Shown in pieces: positions 14,853 to 23,914 of a stretch of DNA of 64,000 bases. Location: positions 62,001 to 126,000 of the forward strand of contig NZ_BJYX01000012.1 of the NCBI RefSeq assembly GCF_007991735.1, given 5' to 3'. Position 1 is the stretch's first letter, and each line of letters begins with the position of its first letter. The translations under genes were made by a program, and so were the position numbers. The notes under the pieces are model-generated. The model had not been told where the DNA came from. It saw only the letters and a list, made by a program, of their open reading frames with translations, and searched no databases. This stretch comes from Terrabacter aerolatus. Its GTDB lineage: Bacteria > Actinomycetota > Actinomycetes > Actinomycetales > Dermatophilaceae.

Positions 14853-17446
14853 CGCGTGAGCTCCACGCGTCGTCGGGACAGCCCCGACAGCAGGCGGTCG
14901 GGCCGGACCGGCAGGGTCAGCGGTCGCCAGCCGGTGGCGTTGAAGATGGCGTTGCCGACGGACGCGGCCGGGCTGATCGTCGCGACCTCGCCGAGCCCCA
15001 CCCCACCGCCGGGCACCCGGTCCCAGCCCTCCTCGTGGAAGTGGATGTCGATCTCGGGGGTGTCGCCGAGCTGGGGGATGCGGTAGTCCTCGAGGTTCGC
15101 CGTCAGGGTGAGGCCGGTGTGCGGGTCGAGGACCTGGTTCTCGTAGAGGGCGAGCCCGACGCCCTGGATGACCGACCCCTCGCACTGGCTGCGGGCCAAG
15201 ACGGGGGCGTGGATGCGGCCGACGGCGATGCCGCCGTGGACGCGCAGCACGCGCGTCCGCCCGGTGCGGGTGTCGACCTCGACCTCGCTGACGTGGACGG
15301 CGGCCGAGAAGCCGCGTCCGACCTGGATGCCGCCCATCGTCACGGGGACCGCACGCAGGCCCCGGTCGCCCCCACGCTTCGCCGTGGCCGAGGTGCCGTC
15401 GGGGGCCCCGGCGAGGTCGGTGCCGATGCGGGCCCGCAGGCTCGTGGCCGCCTCGACGGCCGTCGACCAGAGCGACACCGTCGTGCGGCTGCCCCCGGAG
15501 GCGGGGCCGTGGGTGGCACCGCTGTGGGCGCGTCCGAGGTGGACGTCGACCGTCGTCGGGTCGATGCCGAAGACACCGGCGACCGCCCGCGCGAGCACGG
15601 TGCGGCTGCCCGTCCCCATGTCCTGGACGGCGGTGGAGACGACGAGGCGGCCGGACTCGACCCGGACGACGACCTCGCAGTCTGGGTCGACGAAGTACAT
15701 CCAGTTGGCCGCGGCGACCCCGACGCCCCGGCGGAAGCGCCCGGTCTGGCTCCCCGTCGCCGGGCGCCCCTGCCACGTCGGCAGGGCCGAGGCCCAGCGG
15801 TAGAGCGCCTGGCGCTTCGGGTTGCCGTCCCACTGGGCGCGCAGGTCGATGGGGTCGCGGCCGAAGCGGTGGGCCGCCTCGTCGACCGTCTGCTCGAGCG
15901 CCCAGGCGATCGTCGGTCCGCCGGGGCCGCGGAACGGCGCACCGGGCGGGGCGTTCGTCACGACGTCGACGTCGCGCGCCAGGCGGGGCGTGCGGTCGTA
16001 GACGAGCATCGCGAGCGCCGCGACGCTGTTGCCGACGGCGACGCCGGCGTGGCTGTCGGTGTCGACGGTGAGGGCGCGCACCGCCTGGGTCTCCTCGTCG
16101 ACGAGCAGCGAGACGCGCGAGCGGCTGCCGGGGCGGTTGCCCGTGCCGGTCAGCTCCTCGTGCCGGTCGAGCACGAGACGCACCGGCCGGCGGCTGAGGC
16201 GGCTCAGCTCGATGGCGGCGACGGCCTCGGTCGTCAGGCTGAGCTTGGCGCCGAACCCGCCACCGACGTGCTCGGCGACGACCTCGACGTGGGTGGGGTC
16301 GAGGTCGAAGTGGTCGGCGATCTCGAGGCGCATCGCCCCGACGCCCTGGGTGCTGAGCCACACCCGGAGGTACTGCGGGTCGCTCCAGTCGGCGACGCAG
16401 GCGTGCGGCTCGAAGGCCGTGTGCAGCTGGGCGGCCGTGTGGAACTCGAGGTCGACGAGCCCGCGGCGCCCCTCGGTGCGGGCTGAGCCGATGCGGCGCT
16501 TGGCGACGGTGCCGAGGTAGGGCGCCCGTGACGGCCCGTGGCTGTTGCCCTTCCACGGCGCCGGCATGGCGCCCCCCTCGCTCGAGGTCGGCGCCTCCTT
16601 GCGCTCGGCCCGCGTCGCGTAGACGAGCGGGGCACCGGGGCGCACCGCCTCGGCGGGGTCGGTGACGAACGGCTGCGGCGTGAACGGCACGGCCAGCCCG
16701 GCGGCGGCGCGGCGGGCGGCGGCGAGGGACTCCGCGGCGACCACGGCGATCGGCTGCCCCGCCCAGCGCACGTGCCGGTCCTCGCCCAGCACGTCGATGC
16801 CGAGGACGCCGTCGGGGAAGGTGACCGGCCCGGCGAAGCCGGCCGCGAGGTCGGACCGGCGGATGACCGCGTGGAGCATGCCGGGCAGCACGACGTCGGT
16901 CGTGTAGACCGCCGCGCCCGTCACCTTGGCCGGAGCCTCGACGCGCTCGACGGTGCCCTCGCCCGCATCGTGCTCACCGCGGCACGCGGCCGCGACGGCA
17001 CGGTAGATCCCCTCGTAGGAGCCGCACCGGCACAGGTGGCCGGCGAGCGCCTCGGCGATGGTCCGGCGGTCCGGCTCGGCGGCGCCGTGCTCGGCGCGCC
17101 ACCGGTCGTGGAAGGCGGCGGCGCCGACGACAAAGCCCGGGGTGCAGTAGCCGCACTGGAGCCCGTCGTGGTGGGCGAGCGCGCGCTGGACCGGGTGGAG
17201 GTCGTCACCGTCGGCGACGCCCTCGACCGTCGTGACGTCCGCGTCGCGCAGCCGGGTCGCGGGGGTCAGGCAGCCGAGCACGGGCTCCCCGTCGACGAGC
17301 ATCGTGCACGCGCCGCAGACACCGCTGCCGCAGACGAGCTTGGTGCCGGTCAGCCCGAGTCCGTCGCGCACGACGTCGACGGCGGACTCGGTGCCCTCGA
17401 CCTCGACGACCCGGGTCTCGTCGTTGACCGTGGTGGTGAGCTCCAT
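14849..17446 (-). CDS. Fused [2Fe-2S]/molybdopterin subunit of a xanthine dehydrogenase-family hydroxylase
   Basis: An 865-residue protein from ATG 17446. Residues 1-155 are a complete two-cluster small subunit, with Cys39/44/47/59 of the plant-type cluster and Cys98/101 with Cys139/141 of the second. Residues from about 165 to the end are the Mo-binding catalytic subunit, with EHVGGGFGAKLSL, the PFRGPGGPT loop and the catalytic Glu in GGVGLGEVATI. In most relatives these are two polypeptides; here they form one chain. The enzyme should hydroxylate an aldehyde, purine or other N-heterocycle using water, with electrons going to the FAD subunit. No maturation gene is visible in the window. Confidence 0.9.
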   Translation of the reverse strand: MELTTTVNDETRVVEVEGTESAVDVVRDGLGLTGTKLVCGSGVCGACTMLVDGEPVLGCLTPATRLRDADVTTVEGVADGDDLHPVQRALAHHDGLQCGYCTPGFVVGAAAFHDRWRAEHGAAEPDRRTIAEALAGHLCRCGSYEGIYRAVAAACRGEHDAGEGTVERVEAPAKVTGAAVYTTDVVLPGMLHAVIRRSDLAAGFAGPVTFPDGVLGIDVLGEDRHVRWAGQPIAVVAAESLAAARRAAAGLAVPFTPQPFVTDPAEAVRPGAPLVYATRAERKEAPTSSEGGAMPAPWKGNSHGPSRAPYLGTVAKRRIGSARTEGRRGLVDLEFHTAAQLHTAFEPHACVADWSDPQYLRVWLSTQGVGAMRLEIADHFDLDPTHVEVVAEHVGGGFGAKLSLTTEAVAAIELSRLSRRPVRLVLDRHEELTGTGNRPGSRSRVSLLVDEETQAVRALTVDTDSHAGVAVGNSVAALAMLVYDRTPRLARDVDVVTNAPPGAPFRGPGGPTIAWALEQTVDEAAHRFGRDPIDLRAQWDGNPKRQALYRWASALPTWQGRPATGSQTGRFRRGVGVAAANWMYFVDPDCEVVVRVESGRLVVSTAVQDMGTGSRTVLARAVAGVFGIDPTTVDVHLGRAHSGATHGPASGGSRTTVSLWSTAVEAATSLRARIGTDLAGAPDGTSATAKRGGDRGLRAVPVTMGGIQVGRGFSAAVHVSEVEVDTRTGRTRVLRVHGGIAVGRIHAPVLARSQCEGSVIQGVGLALYENQVLDPHTGLTLTANLEDYRIPQLGDTPEIDIHFHEEGWDRVPGGGVGLGEVATISPAASVGNAIFNATGWRPLTLPVRPDRLLSGLSRRRVELTR

Positions 17447-17588
17447 CGGACCTCCTGCGGCTGCGTCTCGACGAGACGGTGCGCACTGACGCTACCTCCG
17501 GCGGCGGCGCTCGCGCGATGATGGTGTCGAGGGCTCTTCGACGGTCTGAGGACGGACCGGCGACGCCCTGACGACGAGAGGCACGGTC

Positions 17589-18560
17589 ATGCGCATCGCG
17601 GTGCTGGGCACGGGCGGGATCGGCGGCTACTTCGGCGGGCGGCTCGCCATGGCGGGGCACGACGTCACCTTCCTGGCCCGCGGAGCGCACCTCGCGGCCA
17701 TCCGCGAGCACGGGCTCGTCGTGACGAGCGTCGCCGGCGACTTCACGGTCGAGGGCGCCCGGGCCACCGATGACCTCGCCTCGATCGGCGAGGTCGAGGC
17801 CGTCCTGCTCGCGGTCAAGACGTGGCAGCTGCCCCCGGTCCTCGAGGCGCTGCCCGCCCTCGTGGGTCCCGCCACGGCCGTCGTCACCGCGCAGAACGGC
17901 GTCGAGGCCCCGGACCAGGCGGCGGCCGCCGTCGGGCGCGGGGCGGTGCTGCCCGGCATCGCCAAGATCTTCGCGTTCATCGACGGACCCGGTCGCGTCA
18001 CGCACGCCGGCGGTCCCGCGTCGCTGGCCTTCGACGAGTGGGCCCCGACCCCCGGCGCGCCCTCCGAGCGCGTCACCCGGCTGCGCGACGCCGTCACCGC
18101 CTCCGGCGCGGTGTCACCCGTGCCCGAGGACATCTGGGCCGAGCTGTGGTCGAAGATGCTCTTCGTCGTCCCCTTCGGCGGCCTCGGCGCCGCGCTCGAC
18201 GCGACCATCGGGGACCTGCGCTCGAAGCCGTCGAGCCGGGCCCTCCTCGGGGACGCCATGCGCGAGGTCGAGGCGTTGGCCCGGGCCCGCGGCATCCACC
18301 TGCCCGCAGGGGTCATCGCGGGCACGATGGCCTTCGTCGACGACCAGCCCGCCGACGCGACGACCTCGCTCCAGCGCGACCTGCTCGAGGGTCGGCCGTC
18401 GGAGCTCGACGCGTGGACGGGCGCCGTCGTGCGCCTCGCCGGCGAGTCCGGGGTGGACGTGCCCCTGCACCGCCTGCTCCTCGAGGTGCTGACCGCGCGC
18501 CACCCGGCGGCCGTCGCACCCTCGCGGTCGGTGCGTCCGGCGCACAAGGAGGTCGGCTAG
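17589..18560 (+). CDS. 2-dehydropantoate 2-reductase family protein (PanE/ApbA-like)
   Basis: A 323-residue protein from ATG 17589. The NADPH-binding Rossmann loop opens the protein (VLGTGGIGGYFGGRLA; G-x-G-x-x-G at 7-12). AVKTWQL and TAQNGVEAP are the usual cofactor and substrate loops, and the C-terminal helical domain carries IWAELWSKMLFV with the conserved Lys. The classical reaction reduces ketopantoate to pantoate for coenzyme A. Many genomes encode several paralogues, so a different ketoacid substrate is possible. It is divergent from the hydroxylase operon, and 11 bases separate it from the M50 gene downstream. Confidence 0.85.
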   Translation: MRIAVLGTGGIGGYFGGRLAMAGHDVTFLARGAHLAAIREHGLVVTSVAGDFTVEGARATDDLASIGEVEAVLLAVKTWQLPPVLEALPALVGPATAVVTAQNGVEAPDQAAAAVGRGAVLPGIAKIFAFIDGPGRVTHAGGPASLAFDEWAPTPGAPSERVTRLRDAVTASGAVSPVPEDIWAELWSKMLFVVPFGGLGAALDATIGDLRSKPSSRALLGDAMREVEALARARGIHLPAGVIAGTMAFVDDQPADATTSLQRDLLEGRPSELDAWTGAVVRLAGESGVDVPLHRLLLEVLTARHPAAVAPSRSVRPAHKEVG

Positions 18561-18571
18561 GTTCTGCGTCC

Positions 18572-19279
18572 GTGACATGGTTCGAGGCGGTCCGTGACCG
18601 GGTGGTGCCGGCGACCGGCGACGTCGCGCTGACCGCGCCGCGACTGCTCGTCGTGCTGGGCGTCGCGCTGGTGCTCGTCGCCGTCGAACCGCTCTGGCGG
18701 GTCGTGCGCCTCGCCGTCACCCTCGTGCACGAGCTCGGTCACGCCGTCGTCGGGGTCCTCGTCGGCCGCCAGTTCACCGGCTTCGTGCTGCGCGGCGACA
18801 TGTCCGGCCACGCCGTGACCCGCGGGCCGGTGCGCGGTCCCGGTCGCGTCGCCTCGACGTGGTCCGGCTACCCGATGCCCGCGCTCCTCGGGGCCGTCCT
18901 CGTGTGGACGGCCGGGCTCGGCTGGGCGGCTCCGGTCATCACCGCCGGGCTCGCGGTGCTGCTCTTCGCCCTGGTCCGCGTGCGCTCGGCCCTCACCGTG
19001 GTCGTCATGGTCGTCTCCATCGCCGCCTCCGCCGCGCTGTGGTGGTGGCGCGACGACGCGCTCCAGACGCAGGTGCTCGTCGGCTTCGGCGTCGTGCTGC
19101 TCGTCGGCGCGTGGCGCCACCTGTCGGCCGTGCTCCGCGACCGCAGCCGCGGCAGCGACCCGGGCGTCCTCGCGTCGCTCACGCCGCTGCCCCGGTTCGC
19201 GTGGAACCTGTCCTTCGCGATCGTCTGCGCCCTGTCGACGTGGGTGGTCGGCGCCGAGGTCGTGGCCACCCTGCGCTGA
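18572..19279 (+). CDS. M50-family membrane metallopeptidase
   Basis: A 235-residue protein from GTG 18572. The zinc motif HELGH lies at residues 53-57 inside a predicted membrane helix (TLVHELGHAVVGVLVG), as in the M50B-like group. At least five further hydrophobic segments follow. The expected third ligand, an Asp in the later N/D-P-G region, is not obvious. Members of this family cleave substrates within the membrane, often anti-sigma factors or signal-peptide remnants; the target here is unknown. It is probably cotranscribed with the PanE-like gene and is convergent with the LON-domain gene. Confidence 0.8.
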   Translation: MTWFEAVRDRVVPATGDVALTAPRLLVVLGVALVLVAVEPLWRVVRLAVTLVHELGHAVVGVLVGRQFTGFVLRGDMSGHAVTRGPVRGPGRVASTWSGYPMPALLGAVLVWTAGLGWAAPVITAGLAVLLFALVRVRSALTVVVMVVSIAASAALWWWRDDALQTQVLVGFGVVLLVGAWRHLSAVLRDRSRGSDPGVLASLTPLPRFAWNLSFAIVCALSTWVVGAEVVATLR

Positions 19280-19493
19280 CCGGCGGCGTATGCCGGGTCG
19301 TGCCCCGGTGCTGTCGGCTGAGCTCGCGATGGTCGAGTCGCGCCCGGATGGGTAAGGGTCGGGCGGGTGGCCGTGGGGGACCATCCGGCACACCCCTCGG
19401 GGGAGGTCGCGGTCCAGATCCGACCGGCCGCGGCGCCGCCCGGCGGCACGCAGGGGAGGACAGGGCGTGTCGCCGGGTCGGCCGAGCGGCGCG

Positions 19494-20144
19494 TCAGTTG
19501 GGGCTGAAGGGCGGCAGCTGGGCGCTCCCGACGGCGCCGAGCGCGTCCGCGAACTCACGCTCGCGCCGGACGAGCCCGAGCCCCAGCCGCAGGCGCGACT
19601 CGGTGTCGCTGCTCGAGAGGAGGCGCTGGCGGTCGGCCACGTCGAGGCTCACGGTCTCCGGCACGGCATACGCCAGCAGTCGGTCGTCGTCGGGGATCTC
19701 GGCCTCGCCCCCGGTGGCGTCGGCGAACGAGGTGAGCTCGGCGCGCAGGCGCGCGGCCAGCTCGACGACGGTCGCGGCGTCCCCGTCGGGCTCGGTCAGC
19801 CAGGTGATGCGGGCCGTCGTGTAGGGCGTGCCGGCCGACTCGTCGATGTCGTCGAGCCGGAAGCGGTCGGTCCCCTCGGAGATGACGAGGAAGCGCTCAC
19901 CCTCGAGGGCGGCGGCCTGCGTCACGAGGGCGCCGCAGCCGACGGGGTGCAGGGCGCGCACGCCGTCGTCGCCGACCTCGAAACCCTCACGGATGGCGAC
20001 GACCCCGAAGACCGGCGAGCGCTCGTCCTGGCCGTCGATGAGGTCCTTGAGCAGCTGGACGTAGCGCGGCTCGAAGATCTGCAGCGGCAGTCGACCACCG
20101 GGCATGAGCACGGTGCCGAGGGGGAAGAGCGGCAGGGTCGCCAT
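19494..20144 (-). CDS. LON peptidase substrate-binding-domain protein
   Basis: A 216-residue protein from ATG 20144. The N-terminus MATLPLFPLGTVLMPGGRLPLQIFEPRY is the hallmark of the LON N-terminal (PUA-like) domain, followed by FGVVAIREG and VGCGALV. No ATPase or protease domain is attached, so it is a free-standing LON-like domain, common in Actinobacteria. It may bind unfolded peptides; its role is not established. The C-terminal helical part (DRQRLLSSSDTESRLRLGLGLVRRE) is as expected for the family. It lies just downstream of the kinase gene on the same strand, 59 bases away. Confidence 0.88.
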   Translation of the reverse strand: MATLPLFPLGTVLMPGGRLPLQIFEPRYVQLLKDLIDGQDERSPVFGVVAIREGFEVGDDGVRALHPVGCGALVTQAAALEGERFLVISEGTDRFRLDDIDESAGTPYTTARITWLTEPDGDAATVVELAARLRAELTSFADATGGEAEIPDDDRLLAYAVPETVSLDVADRQRLLSSSDTESRLRLGLGLVRREREFADALGAVGSAQLPPFSPN

Positions 20145-20203
20145 GTGTCCAGCCTAGGTCGGATCGCGCGGGGCGCCAGAGACGCTGTCGAACCCCGGAG
20201 CGG

Positions 20204-21205
20204 TCAGTCCGGGACCCCGGACGGCATCGCCTGCGTCGCACCGAGCTCGTCGGGGTCGACGACCGCGGGCCGCGAGCCGGTGATCGAGCCCTCGCGGACC
20301 TCGCCGTGCAGCTCCTCGACCTCGTCGAGCATCTCGGCTGGCGAGCCGTTGATCGCGGTCGCGAGCCCGAGGGCCAGGCCGCGCAGCTCCTGGTCGCCGA
20401 GACCGAGGCGGACCGCGACGGCGGCCGCGTTGACCGGCCGCTTCTCGGGGTCCTTCTCGAGGCACTCGGCGATGAGGTCGCGCAGGTCCTCGGGGATGTC
20501 GTCGGGCAGCGGCGGGGGCGGCTCGTTGACGTGGCTGAGCGCCGTCGCGATGGGGGTGCCGCGGTCGAAGGGGCGGCGCCCGACGAGCATCTCGTGCGCC
20601 ACGACGCCGAGGGCGTAGAGGTCGCTCGCGCCCGTGGCCGCGTGGCCGAGGGCCTGCTCCGGGCTGATGTAGTTGGGCGTGCCGAGCATCTCGCCGTGCT
20701 GGGTGTGCCCCGAGGCGTCGAGGGCGCGGGCGATGCCGAAGTCGGTGAGCTTCACCAGGCCGTCGTCGCGGACCATGATGTTGGCCGGCTTGACGTCGCG
20801 GTGCACGACCCGGGCCTCGTGGGCCACGCCGAGCGCGAGCGCCGCCTGGCCCATGATCGAGCGGACCTCGCTCGGCGGGAGCGTCCCGCGCTGGTTGAGC
20901 ACCGCCGAGAGCGGCTCGCCGGCCACGAGCTCCATGACGAGGAAGGCGAGTCCGTCGTCCTCGCCGTAGTCGAAGACCGTCGCGATGTTGTTGTGCATGA
21001 GGCCGGCCGAATGCACGGCCTCGTCGCGGAACCGGAGCGCGAAGAGCCGCTCGTGGTCGGCGTCGGGACGCATGACCTTGACGGCCACCTCGCGCTGCAG
21101 CACCGAGTCGGTGCCGGCCCAGACGTCGGCCATCCCGCCGGAGGCGATGCGCCGGTCCAGCTGGTAGCGCTCACCGAGCATGAACCCTTCTTGCAGACGG
21201 TTCAT
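20204..21205 (-). CDS. Soluble Ser/Thr protein kinase, PknA paralogue
   Basis: A 333-residue protein. All Hanks-kinase signatures are present: ASGGMADVWAG (Gly loop), EVAVKVM (catalytic Lys), VVHRDVKPANIM (catalytic loop), LTDFGIARA (DFG) and GTPNYISPEQAL (activation segment). It is about as similar to the PknA encoded at 32288-33643 as a recent duplicate would be, sharing blocks such as NIATVFDYGE and DVKPANI. Unlike PknA it has no transmembrane segment or sensor region after the kinase domain, so it is probably cytoplasmic. Start choice: ATG at 21205 adds eight residues before MLGERYQL; ATG at 21181 is the alternative. Substrates are unknown. Confidence 0.9.
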   Translation of the reverse strand: MNRLQEGFMLGERYQLDRRIASGGMADVWAGTDSVLQREVAVKVMRPDADHERLFALRFRDEAVHSAGLMHNNIATVFDYGEDDGLAFLVMELVAGEPLSAVLNQRGTLPPSEVRSIMGQAALALGVAHEARVVHRDVKPANIMVRDDGLVKLTDFGIARALDASGHTQHGEMLGTPNYISPEQALGHAATGASDLYALGVVAHEMLVGRRPFDRGTPIATALSHVNEPPPPLPDDIPEDLRDLIAECLEKDPEKRPVNAAAVAVRLGLGDQELRGLALGLATAINGSPAEMLDEVEELHGEVREGSITGSRPAVVDPDELGATQAMPSGVPD

Positions 21206-21442
21206 GTCAGGGGCACCTGCGGCTTTCGGACTGAAGGTGCGCGTCAGTTGACATCTCTAGGGGCCTTCGTCAGCGGTCATGGTACGGGAGGACGTGAAGG
21301 TTTGAGAATTCACGCTTCTGGTCTCTGCTGAACCGTCCCCCGGGCGAACGGCTCCCGCCTACATACCCCTCCCCGGACCGGCTCGAACAGCCGATTCGGA
21401 CGCTTTTCGCCGACGCGGTCGGGGCGCGTCAGCCGTACGCGA

Positions 21443-21474
21443 AAGGGCCCCGGTCGCGTGAACCGGGGCCCTTC
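21443..21474. terminator. Strong hairpin between the kinase gene and tRNA-Leu
   Basis: Arms AAGGGCCCCGGT (21443-21454) and its complement (21463-21474) form a perfect 12-bp stem. It lies just downstream of tRNA-Leu on the minus strand, so it most likely ends tRNA-Leu transcription. Confidence 0.75.
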
Positions 21475-21483
21475 GTCATCGCG

Positions 21484-21566
21484 TGCGCGAGGGGGGATTT
21501 GAACCCCCACGCCCTTTCGGACACTGGCACCTGAAGCCAGCGCGTCTGCCGTTCCGCCACTCGCGC
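21484..21566 (-). tRNA. tRNA-Leu (anticodon CAG)
   Basis: About 83 bases on the minus strand, with acceptor stem GCGCGAG/CTCGCGC and discriminator A. The T arm is GGGGGTTCAAATCCCCC, and a long variable arm (TGTCCGAAAGGGCG) marks a class II tRNA. The anticodon loop TTCAGGT sits on a CTGGC/GCCAG stem, giving CAG. CCA is not encoded. Confidence 0.95.
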
Positions 21567-21660
21567 GTGACAAGGAGACAGTGTGCTGTATCAGGCCCGG
21601 TATCGCCAAACCGGGCACGTCGTCGGACGCCGCCACCCCTGGCGTATGCCGGGTGGCGCG

Positions 21661-23364
21661 CTACGGGACCGCGGGTGCGTCCGTCTCGGGGACGTCCTCG
21701 GCCACCGGTTCGGGGCGGCCGTCCGACGGCCCGCGGCTCGCGGCATACCCCTCGCGGTGACGGCCCCCGCGCGGATCGCCGAGCGACAGGGTGGCAAGCA
21801 GGCCGAGCACGAGGAAGCCGGCGGCGGTGAACGCGGCATACCGCGTCGCGTCGGAGAAGGCCTGCTCGGCGACGGGCGCGGCGGCGGCCGTCCGGGGGTC
21901 CTTGGCGAGGCCGGGGATGGCGCCGCCCGCGCTCTCGACCACCGCGTTGACCACGGCCGTGCGCGCCGAGGCGGGGACCCCAAGGTCGGTGAGCCCGGAG
22001 TCGAGCCGGGCCCCGGCGGTCGTGAAGAGCACGGTGCCGAGGATCGCGATGCCGAGGGCCGAGCCGACCTGCCGGGCCGTCGACTGCAGGCCCGAGCCCT
22101 CGCCGCTGCGCTCGACGGGCACGTCGACGAGGACGACGCCGGTCAGCTGGGCGGTCGCGAGCCCGACGCCGAAGCCGTAGACGAAGAGGCACGGGGCGAC
22201 CGCCGCCCATGAGGTCGACGGACCGATGACGAGGCCGAGGCCGGCGACACCGACGATCTCGGCGACGATGCCGGTCCGGACGATGGCGGCGGCGGTGAGG
22301 CGGGCGCTGAGCACGGTGACGAGCCCGCTGGCCGCGAACGAGCCGATGGCGAGCGCCAGCAGCACGAGGCCGGTCTGGAAGGCCGTGTAGCCGAGCACGT
22401 TCTGCAGCCAGAGCGGAAGGGACAGCACGATGCCGAACTCGCCGAGACTGACGATCATCGCGGCGATGTTGCCGTTGCGGAACGACCGGATGCCGAAGAG
22501 GTCGAAGCGGAAGAGCGTCGGCCGCCCCGCCGCGGTGCGACGCAGCGTGCGCACGACGAAGACGGTCCCGGCCAGCAGCGTCACGGCGAAGGCCACGGCG
22601 ACGGGCGACAGGCCGCTCGACCACGTCCACGGGCCGAGCTGGAAGGGCTTCGTCACCGTCCACCAGCCGTAGGTGCGGCCCTCGATGAGGCCGAAGGCGA
22701 GGGTGGCGAAGGTGACGGCCGACAGCAGCGCGCCGACGAGGTCGATGCGACCGGCCCGGGGCGAGCGCGACTCGTCGACGAAGAGCAGGACGCCGACGAC
22801 GATGAGCAGCCCGATCGGCAGGTTGATCCCGAAGGCCCAGCGCCACGAGAACGACGTCGTGAGCCAGCCGCCGAGGAGCGGGCCGACCGCGACCATGCCG
22901 CCGATCGTCGAGCCCCAGACGGCGAAGGCGATCCCGCGCTCGCGCCCGGTGAAGCCGGCGTTGATGAGCGAGAGCGTCGTCGGCAGGATCATGGCGCCGC
23001 CGAAGCCCTGGACGATCCGGGCGCCGATGAGCGCCTCGCCCGAGCCGACGACGGCTGCGAGCACCGACGCCGCGACGAAGACGACGACGCCGATGAGCAG
23101 CATCCGGCGTCGTCCGATGCGGTCGGCGACGGTGCCCCAGATGAGCAGGGTGGCGGCGAAGACGAGGGTGTAGGACTCCTGCACCCACTGCACCTGGGAC
23201 GAGGTGAGGCCGAGGTCGTCGACGATGTAGGGCACGGCGACGTTGACGATCGTCGAGTCGACGATGATGAGGGCCACCGCGACGCTGATCGCGACGAGGC
23301 CGAGCCACCGACGCCGGTCACCACCGCCGGCGGGGGCGCCCTCCTGAGCCGTTGCTTGACCCAT
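21661..23364 (-). CDS. MFS multidrug-type transporter, DHA2 (14-TMS) family
   Basis: A 567-residue protein from ATG 23364 (MGQATAQ), with GGAGG four bases upstream. About 14 hydrophobic spans are visible. The DHA2 motif in TMS1 (IIVDSTIVNVAVP), motif A (WGTVADRIGRRRMLLIG) and motif C-like GPLLGGWLTTSFSWRWAFGIN are clear, as in EmrB/QacA-like proton antiporters. It probably exports drugs or toxic metabolites. It is divergent from a MarR gene with only 55 bases between the starts. That gap holds a perfect palindrome overlapping the likely promoters, which strongly suggests repression by MarR. Confidence 0.92.
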   Translation of the reverse strand: MGQATAQEGAPAGGGDRRRWLGLVAISVAVALIIVDSTIVNVAVPYIVDDLGLTSSQVQWVQESYTLVFAATLLIWGTVADRIGRRRMLLIGVVVFVAASVLAAVVGSGEALIGARIVQGFGGAMILPTTLSLINAGFTGRERGIAFAVWGSTIGGMVAVGPLLGGWLTTSFSWRWAFGINLPIGLLIVVGVLLFVDESRSPRAGRIDLVGALLSAVTFATLAFGLIEGRTYGWWTVTKPFQLGPWTWSSGLSPVAVAFAVTLLAGTVFVVRTLRRTAAGRPTLFRFDLFGIRSFRNGNIAAMIVSLGEFGIVLSLPLWLQNVLGYTAFQTGLVLLALAIGSFAASGLVTVLSARLTAAAIVRTGIVAEIVGVAGLGLVIGPSTSWAAVAPCLFVYGFGVGLATAQLTGVVLVDVPVERSGEGSGLQSTARQVGSALGIAILGTVLFTTAGARLDSGLTDLGVPASARTAVVNAVVESAGGAIPGLAKDPRTAAAAPVAEQAFSDATRYAAFTAAGFLVLGLLATLSLGDPRGGRHREGYAASRGPSDGRPEPVAEDVPETDAPAVP

Positions 23365-23376
23365 GGTTCCTCCAAG

Positions 23377-23397
23377 ATGTTTAGATCTCCTAAACAT
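23377..23397. promoter_or_regulatory. MarR operator between the MFS and MarR genes
   Basis: A perfect inverted repeat, ATGTTTAG, 5 bases, CTAAACAT (23377-23384 and 23390-23397), the only AT-rich patch in the gap. It lies 13 bases from the pump start and 23 bases from the regulator start, so one bound dimer could control both genes. Confidence 0.8.
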
Positions 23398-23419
23398 ATG
23401 GAAGCAGTATCATCAGCCC

Positions 23420-23902
23420 ATGGCAATCCCACCTCCGGAGAGCACCCCGCCGCGGGCCCACGAGCCCGAGACCTGGGCCCTGCGCGCGCTCGGAGCCGCC
23501 ACGGCCGAGGCGTCCGGCGCCCTGGCCCGCCGGATGCGGATGCACCCGACCGACCTGTCCGCCATGAGCCACGTCGCCGCCTCGGACGGCCACCTCGGCC
23601 CCCGCGAGCTGAGCACCCGCCTCGGCATCACCCCCGCCGCCATGACCGACGTCGTCGACCGGCTCGAGGCCGCGGGGCACCTCCTGCGCGAGCGCGACAC
23701 CGCCGACCGGCGTCGCGTGCGCCTCGTGCCCACCGAGTCCGCCGCGACCGAGGTGCGGGGGCAGCTGCGCAGCCTCCTCGACCGGCTCGACGCCCTGACC
23801 CATGAGTTCAGCGACGGCGAGCGCGACGCCATCCACCGCTACCTGCGGTCCGCGACCGAGGTCTACCACCGCTTCGCCGCCGACGACCCGACGGCCGACT
23901 GA
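23420..23902 (+). CDS. MarR-family transcriptional regulator
   Basis: A 160-residue protein from ATG 23420 (MAIPPPE). The winged-helix core is clear: DLSAMSHVAASDGHLGPRELSTRLGITPAAMTDVVDRLEAAGHLLRE, then the wing RERDTADRRRVRLVPTESA. Flanking helices would form the dimer interface. It is divergent from the DHA2 pump gene and probably binds the palindrome at 23377-23397. The usual logic is repression of both genes, relieved by a ligand that the pump exports. Confidence 0.92.
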   Translation: MAIPPPESTPPRAHEPETWALRALGAATAEASGALARRMRMHPTDLSAMSHVAASDGHLGPRELSTRLGITPAAMTDVVDRLEAAGHLLRERDTADRRRVRLVPTESAATEVRGQLRSLLDRLDALTHEFSDGERDAIHRYLRSATEVYHRFAADDPTAD

Positions 23903-23914
23903 CCGGCCGGGCAC

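Noticed and set aside
13914..16556. Single 880-codon protein joining the FAD subunit to an upstream frame
   Set aside because: The upstream part is a shadow frame of the Mo subunit. The FAD subunit has its own ATG at 14852 with the typical N-terminus.
21484..21566. Integrated element at tRNA-Leu
   Set aside because: No integrase gene and no repeated tRNA 3' end were seen nearby.
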